From: Carallia brachiata
Taxonomy: Eukaryota > Streptophyta > Magnoliopsida > Malpighiales > Rhizophoraceae
Reading direction: 5' to 3'
Assembly (NCBI GenBank): GCA_021464245.1
Contig: JADCRB010000001.1
Coordinates: forward strand, 3,516,829 to 3,580,828
Length of the DNA stretch: 64,000 bases
Positions 24,983 through 36,444 of the stretch are shown here, one piece after another. Both the position numbers and the translations under genes were made by a program. A model generated the notes under the pieces. The model was not told the DNA's origin, made no database searches, and worked only from the letters and a program-made list of their open reading frames with translations. Position 1 is the stretch's first letter; the number at the start of each line of letters is the position of its first letter.

Positions 24983-25613
24983 GACTATGTTTGAAGTGCA
25001 AGTTCAGCTAAGGAAAGAAAAAGGAGATAAAGAAAAGTGCATCAAAATTGATAAAATCCTTCGTTTGAAGAGATGGAGGAACGAAAGCGATGCAAAAGGG
25101 TGGCGAAAATTTTCTCAGGCCGTACCGTACGGCCGTTCTCTCCGATTTTGAGAGAAAACTGGAGGAAAGCTTGAAGTGTACAACGAAATGACGACAATGC
25201 CCTTGTTAAGTCTGCAATATGAACTAAGACTTGGCTCTGTTCACCGCATCCAATGTCGCTTCAGAGCAGTGGAGCCTTTGTAAATCTTCTGGTAAGTCTA
25301 TCTCTTCTTCTTCCTTTATAATTTTTTCTGCGTATTCTTTGTAATTCTGGAAAGTATTTTTTTTGGCTTGCATGCCTACCTGTGCAAAATTGGGTTTGAT
25401 GGCATATTTGTAATTTTTCATATTAAAATTTTCTTTCTCTCTACTTTCTCCTTATTTCCAAATAAATTATTTTTTTTTCACTACTTTCTTTCTTTACATT
25501 TTCTTTAACCACTCCAAACAAAGGGAAAAAAATTATTTTTTCTTTCACTTTCTTTCTCACTACTTTTTTTCTCTCTACTTTCTTTCTTACCTTTTTTTGC
25601 ACTCCAAACATAG
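24983..25613. mobile_element. MITE-like element, ~630 bp
   Basis: Inverted ends 'ctatgtttgaagtgcaag' and 'ttgcactccaaacatagtg'. The paralogous site at about 6655-6670 (ctcgtcaagactttaaat) is uninterrupted, so this is an insertion. The interior is purine-rich on the left and pyrimidine-rich on the right. Short open frames inside are not supported as genes. Confidence 0.6.
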
Positions 25614-26149
25614 TGTAAAGTCTCAATATTTTTTTAGGGAGGTAGACATAAACACAAACACGTGATTCACAAATATATTAGACCTATTTAGTATTTTTAA
25701 AAAAATACGTTATTCTAAAAAATAAACAAAAATAACAAAGAAAATAAGTACACAGAAACAAATATGGTGGAGTTAGATTTAACATTATGATATATGTTAT
25801 TTTTATTAATAACTCTAACAAGAGATTTTAGAAAATAATTGTTGAACATAAATAATATCAATACAGATAAAGAAATTAATAAAATATTATTTTTTTTTAT
25901 TTTTTGTTAACTCATTTGTCATTATTATAATAGTATTTAGATTATTTTATTATTTGTATTTGACTTTTTTGATCATTTCTTTATCTGTACTTCAATAAAT
26001 TTTTTTATTTTTAAAAGATCTAATAAATCATAAATTATATAATAAAAATAATTTTCTTATTTCAATAAATCTCATATACTCTATTTTTGAGATTAAAATT
26101 TATGACCTATAGAATGAAAATTTTAAATTATAATCTATCTTCGTTTTCC

Positions 26150-26157
26150 ATATAACT
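26150..26157 (+). promoter_or_regulatory. Weakened TATA region of ANK copy 2
   Basis: CATATAAC stands where copies 1 and 3 have CTATATAA/CTATATAT. Confidence 0.35.
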
Positions 26158-26308
26158 GTATCTGTCTAATCATTAATCATCAGGCTCTTGGCCTCGGCCG
26201 AACGGAAAGGGCATTATATCTGAATTCCCTATTTTAAGTTCTCCACCATCTTTTCTATCGTGCGTCGCTATTGCAACACCCTATTCGCCTCCCGGAACCG
26301 AGCTATCA

Positions 26309-27230
26309 ATGGCCTCCAAGTCCACGCCTTTACTCGGCGAGAAAACACAGAGAACTCCGCCAGGCAAGTATGCCATAGAGACTGGGTTACTGACTGCATG
26401 CTCCTTTGTTCTTTTCATTTCTTCGATATTGGTCACAAAAAATAGTTAATTAATTCATCCAGGCCAGTTTCAAAGAGTCCAGTTTAGTGGCAATGATGCC
26501 GATTTTGTTCAGTTATGTAAACCTCAAAATTATATGTTTAGCCTATAATTACTTGAAGTTTTAATCTCAACTTTAGAATTTAAATTTTAGTCCCTGCGGA
26601 TTTAAAAAACTGCTTAGCCGAAACTTTTTTCTTATAAAACAGAATTTTGTTACTTTTCTAACATCTATATAATGTCAAAGTACCAAGAAGAAAAATGAAA
26701 CAATTATTTATTTTTTATTTATATTTTCCGTTCATTCTTTCTCTTATCTTCTTCTATATAATTATTTTAAATCAGGTAAATAAATCCTGAGATTCATCTT
26801 TGATCTTTTTGATTTTTCACTTTCTTTCACTTGCATAGCTGAATATCATTCGGTTGAATTGCTCATTTCTCCTTGCACGTGATCAAGAGCAGGCTAATGA
26901 ACTTGTATTGCGGACTTGCGGCCTTTTGAATGATTGCTTATTCTATTATTCTCAAGTTCTGTTTTGTCGATGAATAATTTTCACTCATGATTATTGCTGA
27001 ATAATAATGAATGTATAAGTTTAAATATACTTATGCTGCCGATCAACTATATATTTGCCTGACTTCTCCGTTTGATCTTCTATTTGGAGATACTCTTATG
27101 CACCTATTGCATCACAACAATGCTTTTGATCACAAGACTTTTTTTTTGTCCCCACTGTTCTTTGTTGAAGTTTTAAACTCCTTTTTTTGTACTGCTGCAG
27201 TTTGAAACCATCCACATTTAAAAGAAAGTG
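26309..27230 (+). pseudogene. Ankyrin/PGG gene, copy 2, internally deleted
   Basis: Exon 1 (26309-26363) and exon 2 (26463-26516) are open and match copy 1 in sequence, phase and length; exon 1 ends with a GC donor (CAG|GCAAGT) instead of GT. About 390 bp after exon 2 the match to copy 1 jumps from position 8294 to position 12167, at a junction near 26910. Exons 3-7, which carry all the ankyrin repeats and the PGG membrane domain, are gone, while the 3' flank with its AATAATAATGAATG is kept. Any transcript from the retained promoter could encode only some 36 family residues. The deletion equals about 3.9 kb of copy 1. Confidence 0.85.
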
Positions 27231-27575
27231 ATCAATTCTAGGCATGTCCAGGCAATGTTAATAATAGCAGATGCGTTATTGTGAATTTGGAGTACAGGCC
27301 ATATGATACCTTTTGAATAATAATCTTCAATCTTTCTAGAGTTCTTTTTTCCTGGTCAACGGTTGATTACTTAAAGAGCAATGGTCATGGACCCTTTAGT
27401 TCCATCCTTCCATTGGCTATGGTCAAAGAAATACACTAATGAGCAATCTATACAACAATTACAAGCAACTTCTTTCTGAACCAATTAACTAAAGAAGCTA
27501 ACAAGAAAAGGCAAGTTTCAACATTACATGTACAGAAAGTAAAGTAGAAAGGCAAAAGTTTAGTCTGATTTCTGA
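27231..27575. other. Flank shared with 12910-13110, no gene
   Basis: Ordinary intergenic sequence between the ANK remnant and the microprotein gene; the right part would hold that gene's 3' UTR. Confidence 0.5.
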
Positions 27576-27932
27576 TCAATTCTTGGCTTGCTTATTAGCT
27601 TTTCTTGTTGCTCGCTTTTCCCCAGACCTGAGAGATGACTTGAACCCTCCATCTTTATCTTCTGACTCATCCAGATCTCTCATGGATTTCTACAAAATTC
27701 AATAGAACTATCAACACTACCAATATCAGAAGAGATCGAACTGTCAACACTACCAGTATCAAAAGAGAGGCTGACAAGTCTCAAACAGTCAAAGTGTACA
27801 ACAACAGCAATAAAAATAATAGCGTTAATTGCATACTTCCCTAAGCTCAGCAAAACTTACAGCATAGAAAGTAACAGCAGCAGTGGCCACAATTCCAACT
27901 ATGGGAAGTGCCATTTGCACTCCCGAGTCCAT
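27576..27932 (-). CDS. Two-exon 69-residue membrane microprotein
   Basis: Exon 1 (27837-27932) encodes 32 residues starting MDSGVQMALPIVGIVATAAV, a single hydrophobic helix with a very short N-terminus, then FAELRE. The intron is 27690-27836 (gtatgc...ttgtag, phase 0). Exon 2 (27576-27689) adds an acidic stretch (DLDESEDKDGG) and a very basic tail (EKRATRKANKQAKN) before TGA. The design is a small single-pass protein with a charged soluble tail. I believe similar short proteins occur in other plants, but I cannot name a family or function. Splice signals, phase and codon content look real. The ANK copy 1 unit has no counterpart. Confidence 0.72.
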
Positions 27933-28130
27933 CTTCCTTTTCCATTCTCCTCGTTGACGCTACTTTTGTTTTTTTTTTTTTATGTAATTAGCTAGGCTGT
28001 TCATGGGTTAAGGCTAACTGGGCTATTTTGTTGGTTGGTTCTGTACAGTACATGACATCTCCAGCCCAATCAAGTTGTTACCTATAGATCCAACTCCTAA
28101 AGGCCCACATGCCAACACATGATTTAGGGT

Positions 28131-28307
28131 TTAGGTTACGTAGAAATTTAATTCAAACAACTGGCAAACGAAATGTTGACAAAGAGGAAGAGAGAAAGAA
28201 AGAAAGAAAACGAGAAGGAAAAAGAAACGCCAAATAAGCAGCAGCTGCCTGCGGGGAATTTGTTTGTTGAGGGACTTAAGCGCCAGAGCGTAGAACGGCG
28301 TCGCCAT
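28131..28307 (-). CDS. Possible short reading frame with its own TATA box
   Basis: 58 codons from an ATG at 28307, beginning MATPFYALALKSLNKQIP, then a hydrophobic run. TATAAAT (28349-28355) lies about 45 bp upstream. In the duplicated unit near 15.37 kb the frame stops at codon 5 and the TATA is altered. This could be a true 5' exon, the leader of the gene at 27576-27932, or chance. Confidence 0.25.
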   Translation of the reverse strand: MATPFYALALKSLNKQIPRRQLLLIWRFFFLLVFFLSFSLPLCQHFVCQLFELNFYVT

Positions 28308-28355
28308 TAGAGAGTCTCTCTCCCTAAAGCTCCATTCTCTCTTCTGCCATTTATA

Positions 28356-29514
28356 GTGGGCTGCGTTGATTTCACTTCCTGATCAATCCGGGTGGCATTG
28401 ATTGCACGCCCGAATCCAATTGCTCCGAGTTTTTACCTGTCCGGAAGACGCCTCACATATCTGCGGTCAATTCGAGTCTAGTTCAGGGGAAAAAAAAAAA
28501 AAGAAAAATTATTTATACGTTGCACTCCATGCCAATAAATCTTGCAAATAAACTAGAAATATATGTATTAATTAATTTTACAACATACTCGTTGATCTTC
28601 CATTAATTTTTTGTTTATATTTTTGTGATTGGGAAGTGGACGGGAATTTTGGGGGGCGGGACACTGAGGATTTTGCTTTTTTTTTTTTTTTTGAAGGAAA
28701 ATAATAAAAAAGTACTTTTTTTTTTTCAAAATCAAATTATAAAATACTTTGTGTGATTTCAATTTTTGATTTAAATTTTTTATAAAAAAATTTATTCTCA
28801 TCCTTTTCGGTCTCCATTGCCCGTCTACTTATTTTTTCCCTTTGTGATTCATAGCCTAGTGGTAGATTGTAAACAGAGAATTTCCAAAGACAAGCAAGAC
28901 GGTTATCGAGCAGATCTCTTATAGTTATACTAATCTATAAGAGAATTCCTCCAGGCAAGTCAATTAATACGCAAGTGAATTTTGAATCTACAATTTGATG
29001 TGTTCCTTTAAATTAAACTTAAAAATGTCGACATGGAGGCAATATCAATTAACTACTATATGTTAATTCCTTGCATGTATGATCAGATTTTAATTTCATT
29101 CTGAAAAATCTTATAAGAATAAAATTTATGAACTAAGTTACCTCTAATATATTCTATCTTTTTTTTTTTTTAGATCTTTATATATTCTATTTTCTTAAAT
29201 ATCATTTATGGTTTGTAACAACAAAATTTTAAGTCTTAGATAATGATGTTACTATTTAAACAATAATACGCAATATCAACAAATTAAATACTACAAATCT
29301 TTTTTTTGTGAACACCACATTTTTTATTTTATTTGTAAGAGACAATAACCACAAGTAAATCAAACACACTCAATGTTCTTTAAGTAAGTAATAATAATTA
29401 AAAAAAAAACGCTACACTGCATAGTTCATTAGATTGCAAATAAGCGCTTGCATTATTATCCTCCACGCAGTTGTCGAAAAGTTGTGAAATGCTTGGCTTT
29501 TACTGTCATACAGG
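28356..29514. other. Non-coding flank of the coiled-coil gene
   Basis: Parallel to 15480-16613. Includes the probable 3' end region of the coiled-coil gene. No further gene seen. Confidence 0.5.
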
Positions 29515-31340
29515 TCAGACGATGCTCCCGGGCGTCAACTCTGGGCCACCATGAGCATCAGCGTTTTTTGTTGGCCTTTTATCCGCAGTAGTGTCAATCA
29601 CTTTGCCTTGGTCGCCTTCGTCGCTCAAAGCAGAGTGGCTGGTGGCACTTTCCACATTCTTTCGGTCCACGCTGCTGTTCATGTGATTCTTTTCAGTCAG
29701 CCCATCTACTTGTTTCTTCAGCATATTTATTTCCTCGACGTTTTGCTTCAAGTAGTTCCCAAGGACGTCGACCTTTGCCTTCAGGAGATCCATGTTCATG
29801 CGGATTGCTTCTAGCATCGGTTCTTCGTGCTTACTGCAGTACCCTCGAATATACAACATTTTAATTTGCTTCATAACATCCTGCAAAGAAACAAATCAAT
29901 TCAATTAATGGGATAACCAAATTTTTACTGGTATAAGCTTTTGAAGCTTTTGTGTATGCGTGCACGCGCGCATAAACTTTGATTTTTAATTAAATGCAAG
30001 TTGGGTTATACACAATTTAAGAAATTTTATTCATATTTTTTATTTTAAAATGAATAGATAAGTTGGTATCTTTCATATTTAATATTCAAATCATTTTTTC
30101 GTATATAATTATTTTAAAAATTATAAAAATGAAACATATTTTTAATTAATATATTGATTCTAAAGTACTTTTTTTTTCAAAAGTGTGATAAAATATAGAT
30201 AATTATCTTTTAGTTCTCACAAAATAAAAAACACCGTATACTAGAAACAACTAATCTAGCTATTAGTAAATTTCTCATTAATTAGTTATATTATATCTAT
30301 TCGAGGTTTTCTTAATTGTTCTAAAAAAATATTATACCTTCATAGTGAAATGCTCGTGGAGGGACCAAAAATATAGATAATTTCTTCATAAAGATTACAT
30401 ATCAATTTTTATTTTTATGTGAATTAATTTGAATACTTTTGGGGATCTTTTCTTTATAATTAACCACAGGGCAGTAACACTATTGCAATTTCTTCTTCAG
30501 ACCAAAAGAAGTAAAAAAAAAAAAAAAAAAAAAACGCCGATAGGAATTATTTATTTGTGATCGATCACAAGAGTCAAATCGTAATCAACAAAATGAGAAG
30601 CATATCTTTTTTTGGGGAAAAAAAATCACCAAACATCAATATATAGGACTTAAGATAAAACAGCATGAGTCGGGGTCAATGGCATTCGATACCTTTTCCC
30701 CAGCCATTCCAAGAGCCATTCTTCGACAGACCGGATATGAGTTAGGTTTCAAGAAACACGCAGTGGATTCAGCAGACCGCTGTATTTTCTGCTTTAATAT
30801 AACATATGCACAATTTCGATTGAGCCTAATGCTGTGTTTGGGAGGGGGGAAAGTGGGGAGAGGGAGAGGAAAGTGAGAGAATTAAGGTAAATTGTTGTGT
30901 TTGGAAAATGTTTGAAAAGTGGGGGAGAGGAAAGTTTCTAATTCCTCTAATCTTCCCTATCCCACCAAAACCAATCCTCCCAAAAATGGGAGGAAAGTTG
31001 TTAGTTCTCATACTAAATTTATTAAATGACTCAATTACCCTTACATAATTTAAAAATTACAATTTTACCTAAACAAAATATCTTAATATAATTTATTATG
31101 AAGGATAAAATTGTTATTTCAACATATTTTATATTCTTCTCCCTCACTTTCCACCATTTCCCAAACAAAAGAATTTTTAATTTTCCTCCCTCTCATCACC
31201 TCTTTCCAAACACAAGAGAGGATAGAAAATATTATCTTCCTCTAATGATCCTCTCCTCCACTTTCCTCTCCCTTACTTTCCTCTCCCTCAAGAATTTTAT
31301 CCAAACATAGTGTAAGAGGGGGGGAAAGTGAGCCAGCCAT
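29515..31340 (-). pseudogene. Coiled-coil protein gene, second copy, split by a MITE
   Basis: Exon 1 runs from ATG 31340 to donor 30692 (gtatcg), but a 483-bp MITE (30830-31312) lies inside it after about eight codons and brings a stop at 30826. The rest of exon 1 keeps the frame of 270-434 (SAESTACFLKPN, PVCRR). Exon 2 (29515-29880), behind an acceptor ttctttgcag, encodes 121 residues: GYCSKHEEPMLEAIRMNMDL, a heptad stretch, then a polar tail. The inner ATG of 270-434 (position 362) is ATA here. A shorter product could start at a Met in MALGMAGEK (about 130 residues). Family not recognised. The gene is probably broken, but exon 2 remains open and similar to 16614-16976. Confidence 0.65.
30830..31312. 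mobile_element. MITE, 483 bp, in exon 1 of the coiled-coil gene
   Basis: Inverted ends 'tgctgtgtttggg' and 'ccaaacatagtg' flanked by TAA (30827-30829, 31313-31315). The left half is G/A-rich, the right half C/T-rich. The duplicate at 401-411 lacks the element. The TAA duplication fits PIF/Harbinger. Confidence 0.72.
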
Positions 31341-31422
31341 TGAAAGATCGGTTTCGATCGAGGGGAAGGATGCAAGGTGCAACTGCTCGTGGTATGATGC
31401 AGTACCATATACGGTACTTATA

Positions 31423-32234
31423 GGGCACTTCTTAGAATTTGATTATGCTTTTAGTTGGGTCAAGTTGATTTAAAGTCAAATATTAATAAAATAAAAAATT
31501 TACGTGGACTTCATTGAAATAAAAAGAAAACATAAGTTTTTATTAAGTTTAAAATTATGTGTATACTATATTTATAATAAAATATTCACAATAAAATGTG
31601 TAACTATAAAAACCACTTATATATATTACTGATAGAGAAACAATTTTACAAATGTTTGATAAATTTTTTAGTATTACTGTTTAAATTTTACTTATTTATT
31701 TATATAATCTTCTAAAAATATTTGATTAAAAAGTAGTTTTTGACTACTTTTTGTTATTTTTTAAACTACTTTTTGAATGTTTTTTATTTTTTAATATTAA
31801 TAATAATTTATAAGTAAATGATAGGTGGATGGGGTGGAGGCAGAGTTAACTGTGGTACATATTATTTATAAATTTATTGCTCTTAAACTTTCACTGTAAG
31901 TTTTTATAAGGTTTTACATATTTTTTTTTATAATTTATAAATGTGCAAAACCATTACGGTTGATATTCAACAGAATTTAAAAAACACATGTACACAAGAA
32001 GTAACCCTGTCTTTTTCTCCGACTCCCCGTCTTTTGTCCACTTATTAGCTCTCTAATTTATATGGACTGATTATCCATAAATAATCTTTATACTATTTTA
32101 TTTTGTATTTTTTACCAATCACATGAGTTACATTTATATCTCTATTTCACAAACATTTATATAAACAAAACATTTTCTTTTTCTAACAATTTTTAAGTAG
32201 TTTTTTTTTCACTTAAAATTTTCATATATGTTAA
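31423..32234. other. Duplicated A/T-rich flank, no gene
   Basis: Matches 522-1225 of the window with small indels. Nothing coding. Confidence 0.6.
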
Positions 32235-32605
32235 CACTCACAAGAATTATCTCACATTTTTAATACTATTTATTAAACATTAATAATTTTTTTATGAATT
32301 TTAAAATTAAGTAAGAAAAATCTCAATATTACTTATAGAATATTTATTCTAAAAAAATATATTTTATATAAATAATTTTTTTAATATGATATATTAATAT
32401 AAATTAAATATATAAATCAGTTACTTTATTATTCAACAGCAATATTAAATAAAAAATTAACCAAATACTTAATTAATTTTTTAATAATTAGGAATCGACA
32501 ATTCACTATTAACGATCAGTAACAGTAATCGACAATAACAATCACTAATAATAATATTAAACAGATAAAACAAATAAGCCATTACAATCTAAACTATTTG
32601 ACACA
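32235..32605. mobile_element. A/T-rich transposon remnant, inverted copy of 13745-14095
   Basis: The reverse complement shares 'tttggttaatttt', 'gctgttgaataataaa'-type and 'taatattgagatttttctta'-type stretches with the 13.7-kb copy. No genes. Confidence 0.5.
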
Positions 32606-33200
32606 TTTTACCTACATACACGTTGTATAATAAAAATTTTATTATAACTAATATATTTTTTTATCGAATAAATAATGTGTTCACATGTATCTTCTTACTC
32701 TATGCTCATAGCCGCATGCTCATTTCATTCATCTTGCGTGTTGACCCAAAAAGTCATTCAACTAAGCATAATATTTCCTTAAAAAATTTTAAAAAAAAAA
32801 AAGCAATTGGCTTTTTGTTTATTTTTAATTATATAAAATTATTTTTTTATTCCTTATATTTTCGTGTCCCGGAGATTTGGATTTGATATTTTACTCTTCC
32901 TTAGATTTGGACTGGCATTCACATTGACGATTCAATTGTTCGACGATGGACTACGTTATTGGCGGTCCCAATGAAAGATGTCGCCTATCAAGACTTGTGC
33001 AAGTCTTTTTTAATGATTTTCCCTATCACTAATACAATATAGGGGATTTCTATTTCTAATATATAATAGTATACAAACGTAACCATATCTTAATGGTAAC
33101 CACCGATCAAACGTAGCCATATGCAGGACACACTGACAAACCACCGACCAAGACTTACGAAGTCTTTTTTTTTTAATGATTTTTCATTTTTGGTGCTTGG

Positions 33201-33815
33201 ATTATTGTATACAAAAGTAACCATTGCCCGTTCCAAACTATGTTAGCCATGACTTGGTGCTTTTTTCGTATGTTAATGTTACCTATGCGTTTACTCTTAA
33301 ATGAATCAATGATGTTTCTTGCTTTTAATCGGTATCCATTGCCTTGTGTGGTTTTATTGTCTGTTATAAACATAGTAAAAAATGAAAAGAAAATTTCACA
33401 TATATCCTCTATTGAACAAATGCCCACGTGCACCCACGTGCATCGTACGACTATTTTGTTTATGACAAAAAATCAAGGGTTCCCTTGTCACCTTTTATAA
33501 TTTTTGAATAGGAATTGTAATTTACACAAACAAATAAACTTCATGCACGCACAAATCAAAGTAATGGCTCTAGAAATGTGTTTTGTGCGTGTACGAAGTA
33601 TTTTTCAGTGTGTAGATGTCAATTTTCTTTTTAAATTTGCGTAAACTTCTTTTTTTTTTTTTTTGAAAAAAAAGTACGTTAAATTTAATAACTATAGTTG
33701 TAGACAATTTATTATCACTCGTGTTAGGATTAAGTCCAGCGCAAAATACAAGCCCAACAACCTTTCCCTTGGCGTGGCCTAAACACTCGAGTCGGCGAGT
33801 AAGCGTACGATGGAG
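33201..33815 (+). mobile_element. Helitron-like element, copy 5, truncated
   Basis: Collinear with copies 1-4 from near the 5' end, but both termini are damaged. The 3' hairpin and CTAG are deleted, fusing it to the adjacent MITE remnant (33816-34060). Confidence 0.55.
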
Positions 33816-34060
33816 TATGAAAAATTAATTAAAGAAAAAACTGTGTGAAAATAAAATTATAAAAAATTAAAGTAGTTTAGATAGTTTAAAATATGTGAGA
33901 GAAAAATAATGAAAAAAAAAAAAAATATGAAAATAAAGTTATGAAAAGAAATTATTTGCATAATTTAAAAATAAGTGAGAAAAAATAATAAAAAAATAAA
34001 TAGTAATTTTTTTGGGATGCTTTTCTTTCTTGCCTAATTTCTGCAAACCAAACAGACGAG
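33816..34060. mobile_element. MITE remnant beside Helitron copy 5
   Basis: Right end 'gcaaaccaaacagacgag' as in 2641-2873; the left end was lost in the fusion deletion. Confidence 0.5.
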
Positions 34061-34319
34061 CATTCATGGCACATACCAGACAGTCCGCAGTTTTGAATTT
34101 AATGAAAATCTTTAAAGCAAATAATTTGACGATTAAAAAAATATTCTTATGTGTATATAAATTAAAAAGATAAAAATAAATACACAATATATTAGATAAT
34201 ATCAATTTATTTATTTATTTATTAAATTTAATTAATTATTAATATGTATTTTTTTAACCTTATTTTAATCTCACTTATTTTAGATTTAGCAAGTATTTTC
34301 TTGAAACAAATAAAAAAGA

Positions 34320-34850
34320 GACAACCCAATATCTGTGGCCATTTAGCCTACGCTTGGTTCTCGAGGCCCACCATTTTGGTTCTCTTAAGTGTTTAGTAAG
34401 AGGAAATATGAGGAAAAGAGAGGAAAGAAAAAAAAAATAGAGATAAAATAAAGTTATTTTAAGTATTATAGAAAGTTGAAAGATAAAAAGTATAATAAAA
34501 GAAAAAATATATAGTAATTTGTGAGAAAAAATAATAAAAAAATAAATTATTTAAATAAAAATGAAAAGTTAAAAAGAAAAAATATAAAAAAATAAATAAT
34601 TATAATTATAATTTTTTTTACCCCACCTTCCTCTTGCATACCAAACACACCATTGTAATCTTATTAGATAATGTTCTCTTTGTGCATAAAATATCAGAAA
34701 TAGTTTAACACCATTGGAGATATTTGTGGGCCCTTCTCTCTCTGGGAAAATTATTTTGTACGATTGTTCATGGATTAGATGCTGGGCCCACGAAAAAAGC
34801 ATTGCTTTGATCTTTCCCTATTGCATTAAATGCTGGCCCCAACAATTTTT
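34320..34850 (+). repeat. Left arm of a large inverted repeat
   Basis: The reverse complement of 36155-36410 matches this arm once the nested MITE is removed. Shared text includes 'gataatgttctct', 'gaaatagtttaaca' and 'gggcccttctctctctggga'. The two arms lie about 1.3 kb apart. Confidence 0.7.
34388..34660. mobile_element. MITE with TTA duplication inside an inverted-repeat arm
   Basis: Lies between TTA copies at 34385-34387 and 34661-34663. The opposite arm (near 36365) shows the undisturbed site. Purine-rich body, with 'accaaacacacc' near the right end. Confidence 0.55.
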
Positions 34851-35865
34851 TTATAATTTTTTATTTGAATATGATAAAAAAAAAAGAAAATTGATGTTAT
34901 AAAATGACATTTATATCCGTTAATCATGAGAAAGAGTTTTTTTTTTTTAATAAAAGATTTATATACAAATAAATTTCAAAAATTTGCGGGTTTTCACAGG
35001 TGTGTCAGAATATTTGTTTCCGTTAACAGTACCGTAACACCGCCTGTTATAGCATGTTATTTGTGTGATAAAAATGTCCGATACGTGAAATGGGTAAAAC
35101 GCTGAGAAAAAATGTTTTATATTTAGATTGTAGGAGAAAATAATAAAAATAAAAAATTTATTTTTAAAATTACAAATGTGCCCCAAGTGAGTGGTGCTGT
35201 AAAAGATAATATTGGAGATAATTTTGTCATTATGCTTCCAATTGAATTTTAGTTTTTCTTTTTTATTTTTTCACATGCATTTTTTACCAACGTTTTTTTT
35301 GGTCAGATTTTTACCAACGTTTTTGACACGTCAGCTTTCTCATTAAAATTAAATGCTATTCTTTTTCACGGAACCAAACAATAAAAAGTTTCTTGAGAGC
35401 CGTGATTTTTTTCTAAATACTTTCTTTCCAATGAGTTTTCATCAAAACAAACAAAGGCTAAATTTCATGCTCTTATCGCGGAGTACCTTTTTCAACAAAG
35501 AAGACTGTTATTTTGAAGTTTCCATTAATTATCTTACAGCTAAGTTTTCGATAAAGAAAAAAAATATAAAGAGGATTTTATTGTTTTGGATTTGCCATTA
35601 ATTTCTTGATGTGGGGTTCTCTTTTCAAACGAAGAAGTAAAAGGACAAGACTCGTTTTTCATTCCCTTTTTTGGGCTTTTATAACCCAAAATAAAAGGAA
35701 GGATTTTCAATTCTAAGGAAAAAGTGTTTTCAAAGGGCCAATTTGCTTGTAATGTTTTTTATCAAAAGCCTTAAAATTATTATTATTATTATTAATTATC
35801 AATTATTCATGACAATCAAACTAATAAAATAAAGAGTTTCAGTTGCACACTTCATTAAGTGACAT

Positions 35866-35896
<31 letters not shown>

Positions 35897-36154
35897 AATT
35901 TAATTATATGACAGTTTATATTATTTTATTATTACTTTGATGATATTTAAAAAATGCTACTTAAGAAACTCTACCTAATATTTTTCTAAAATAAAATTCA
36001 TCTAAGTTATGAATTTTGATAATCAACCCTTTTGTACGAGAATTTTCGTACATTCTATTTAATAATTGTTTGGGTTTAATTAAATTAGTGGGTTACGAGT
36101 TCGATCACATGGAGACCCAATCAGTCGAATTGTGGAGCCATCGTGCAAGAGACA
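34851..36154. other. Spacer between inverted arms, no gene seen
   Basis: A/T-rich sequence with an ATT microsatellite (35777-35793) and an ATTT repeat (35873-35896). Short open frames (35353-35601) show no protein-like features. Confidence 0.5.
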
Positions 36155-36410
36155 CAATTATTGGGGCCCAACATTTAATACAATAGGAAAAGATCAAAGC
36201 AACGCTTTTTTCATGGGCCCAGCATCTAATCCATGAACAATCGTAGAAAATAATTTTCCCAGAGAGAGAAGGGCCCACAAATATCTCGAAAAGTGATTTT
36301 GACGCACGATGTTAAACTATTTCTGATATTTTATGCACAAGAGAACATTATCCAATAAGATAACCAAAATGGTGGGCGAGAACCCAGCGTTGGCTATTAA
36401 ATGACCATCT
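36155..36410 (-). repeat. Right arm of the large inverted repeat
   Basis: Inverted copy of 34320-34850, without the MITE. A region between the arms may have been inverted, or the pair may be the ends of a foldback element. Confidence 0.7.
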
Positions 36411-36444
36411 CGTCCTTTTGGGTCAGCATTTTTTTTTTTAGAGG

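Larger units (their letters stand above)
32690..34387. repeat. Block 3, single repeat unit (eroded)
   Basis: Begins like 20190 and 1226, with a core at 32912, a Helitron-like remnant, a MITE remnant and the 'gcccaccattttggttctc' motif near 34370. Downstream the unit order is disrupted by inversion and insertions. Confidence 0.75.
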
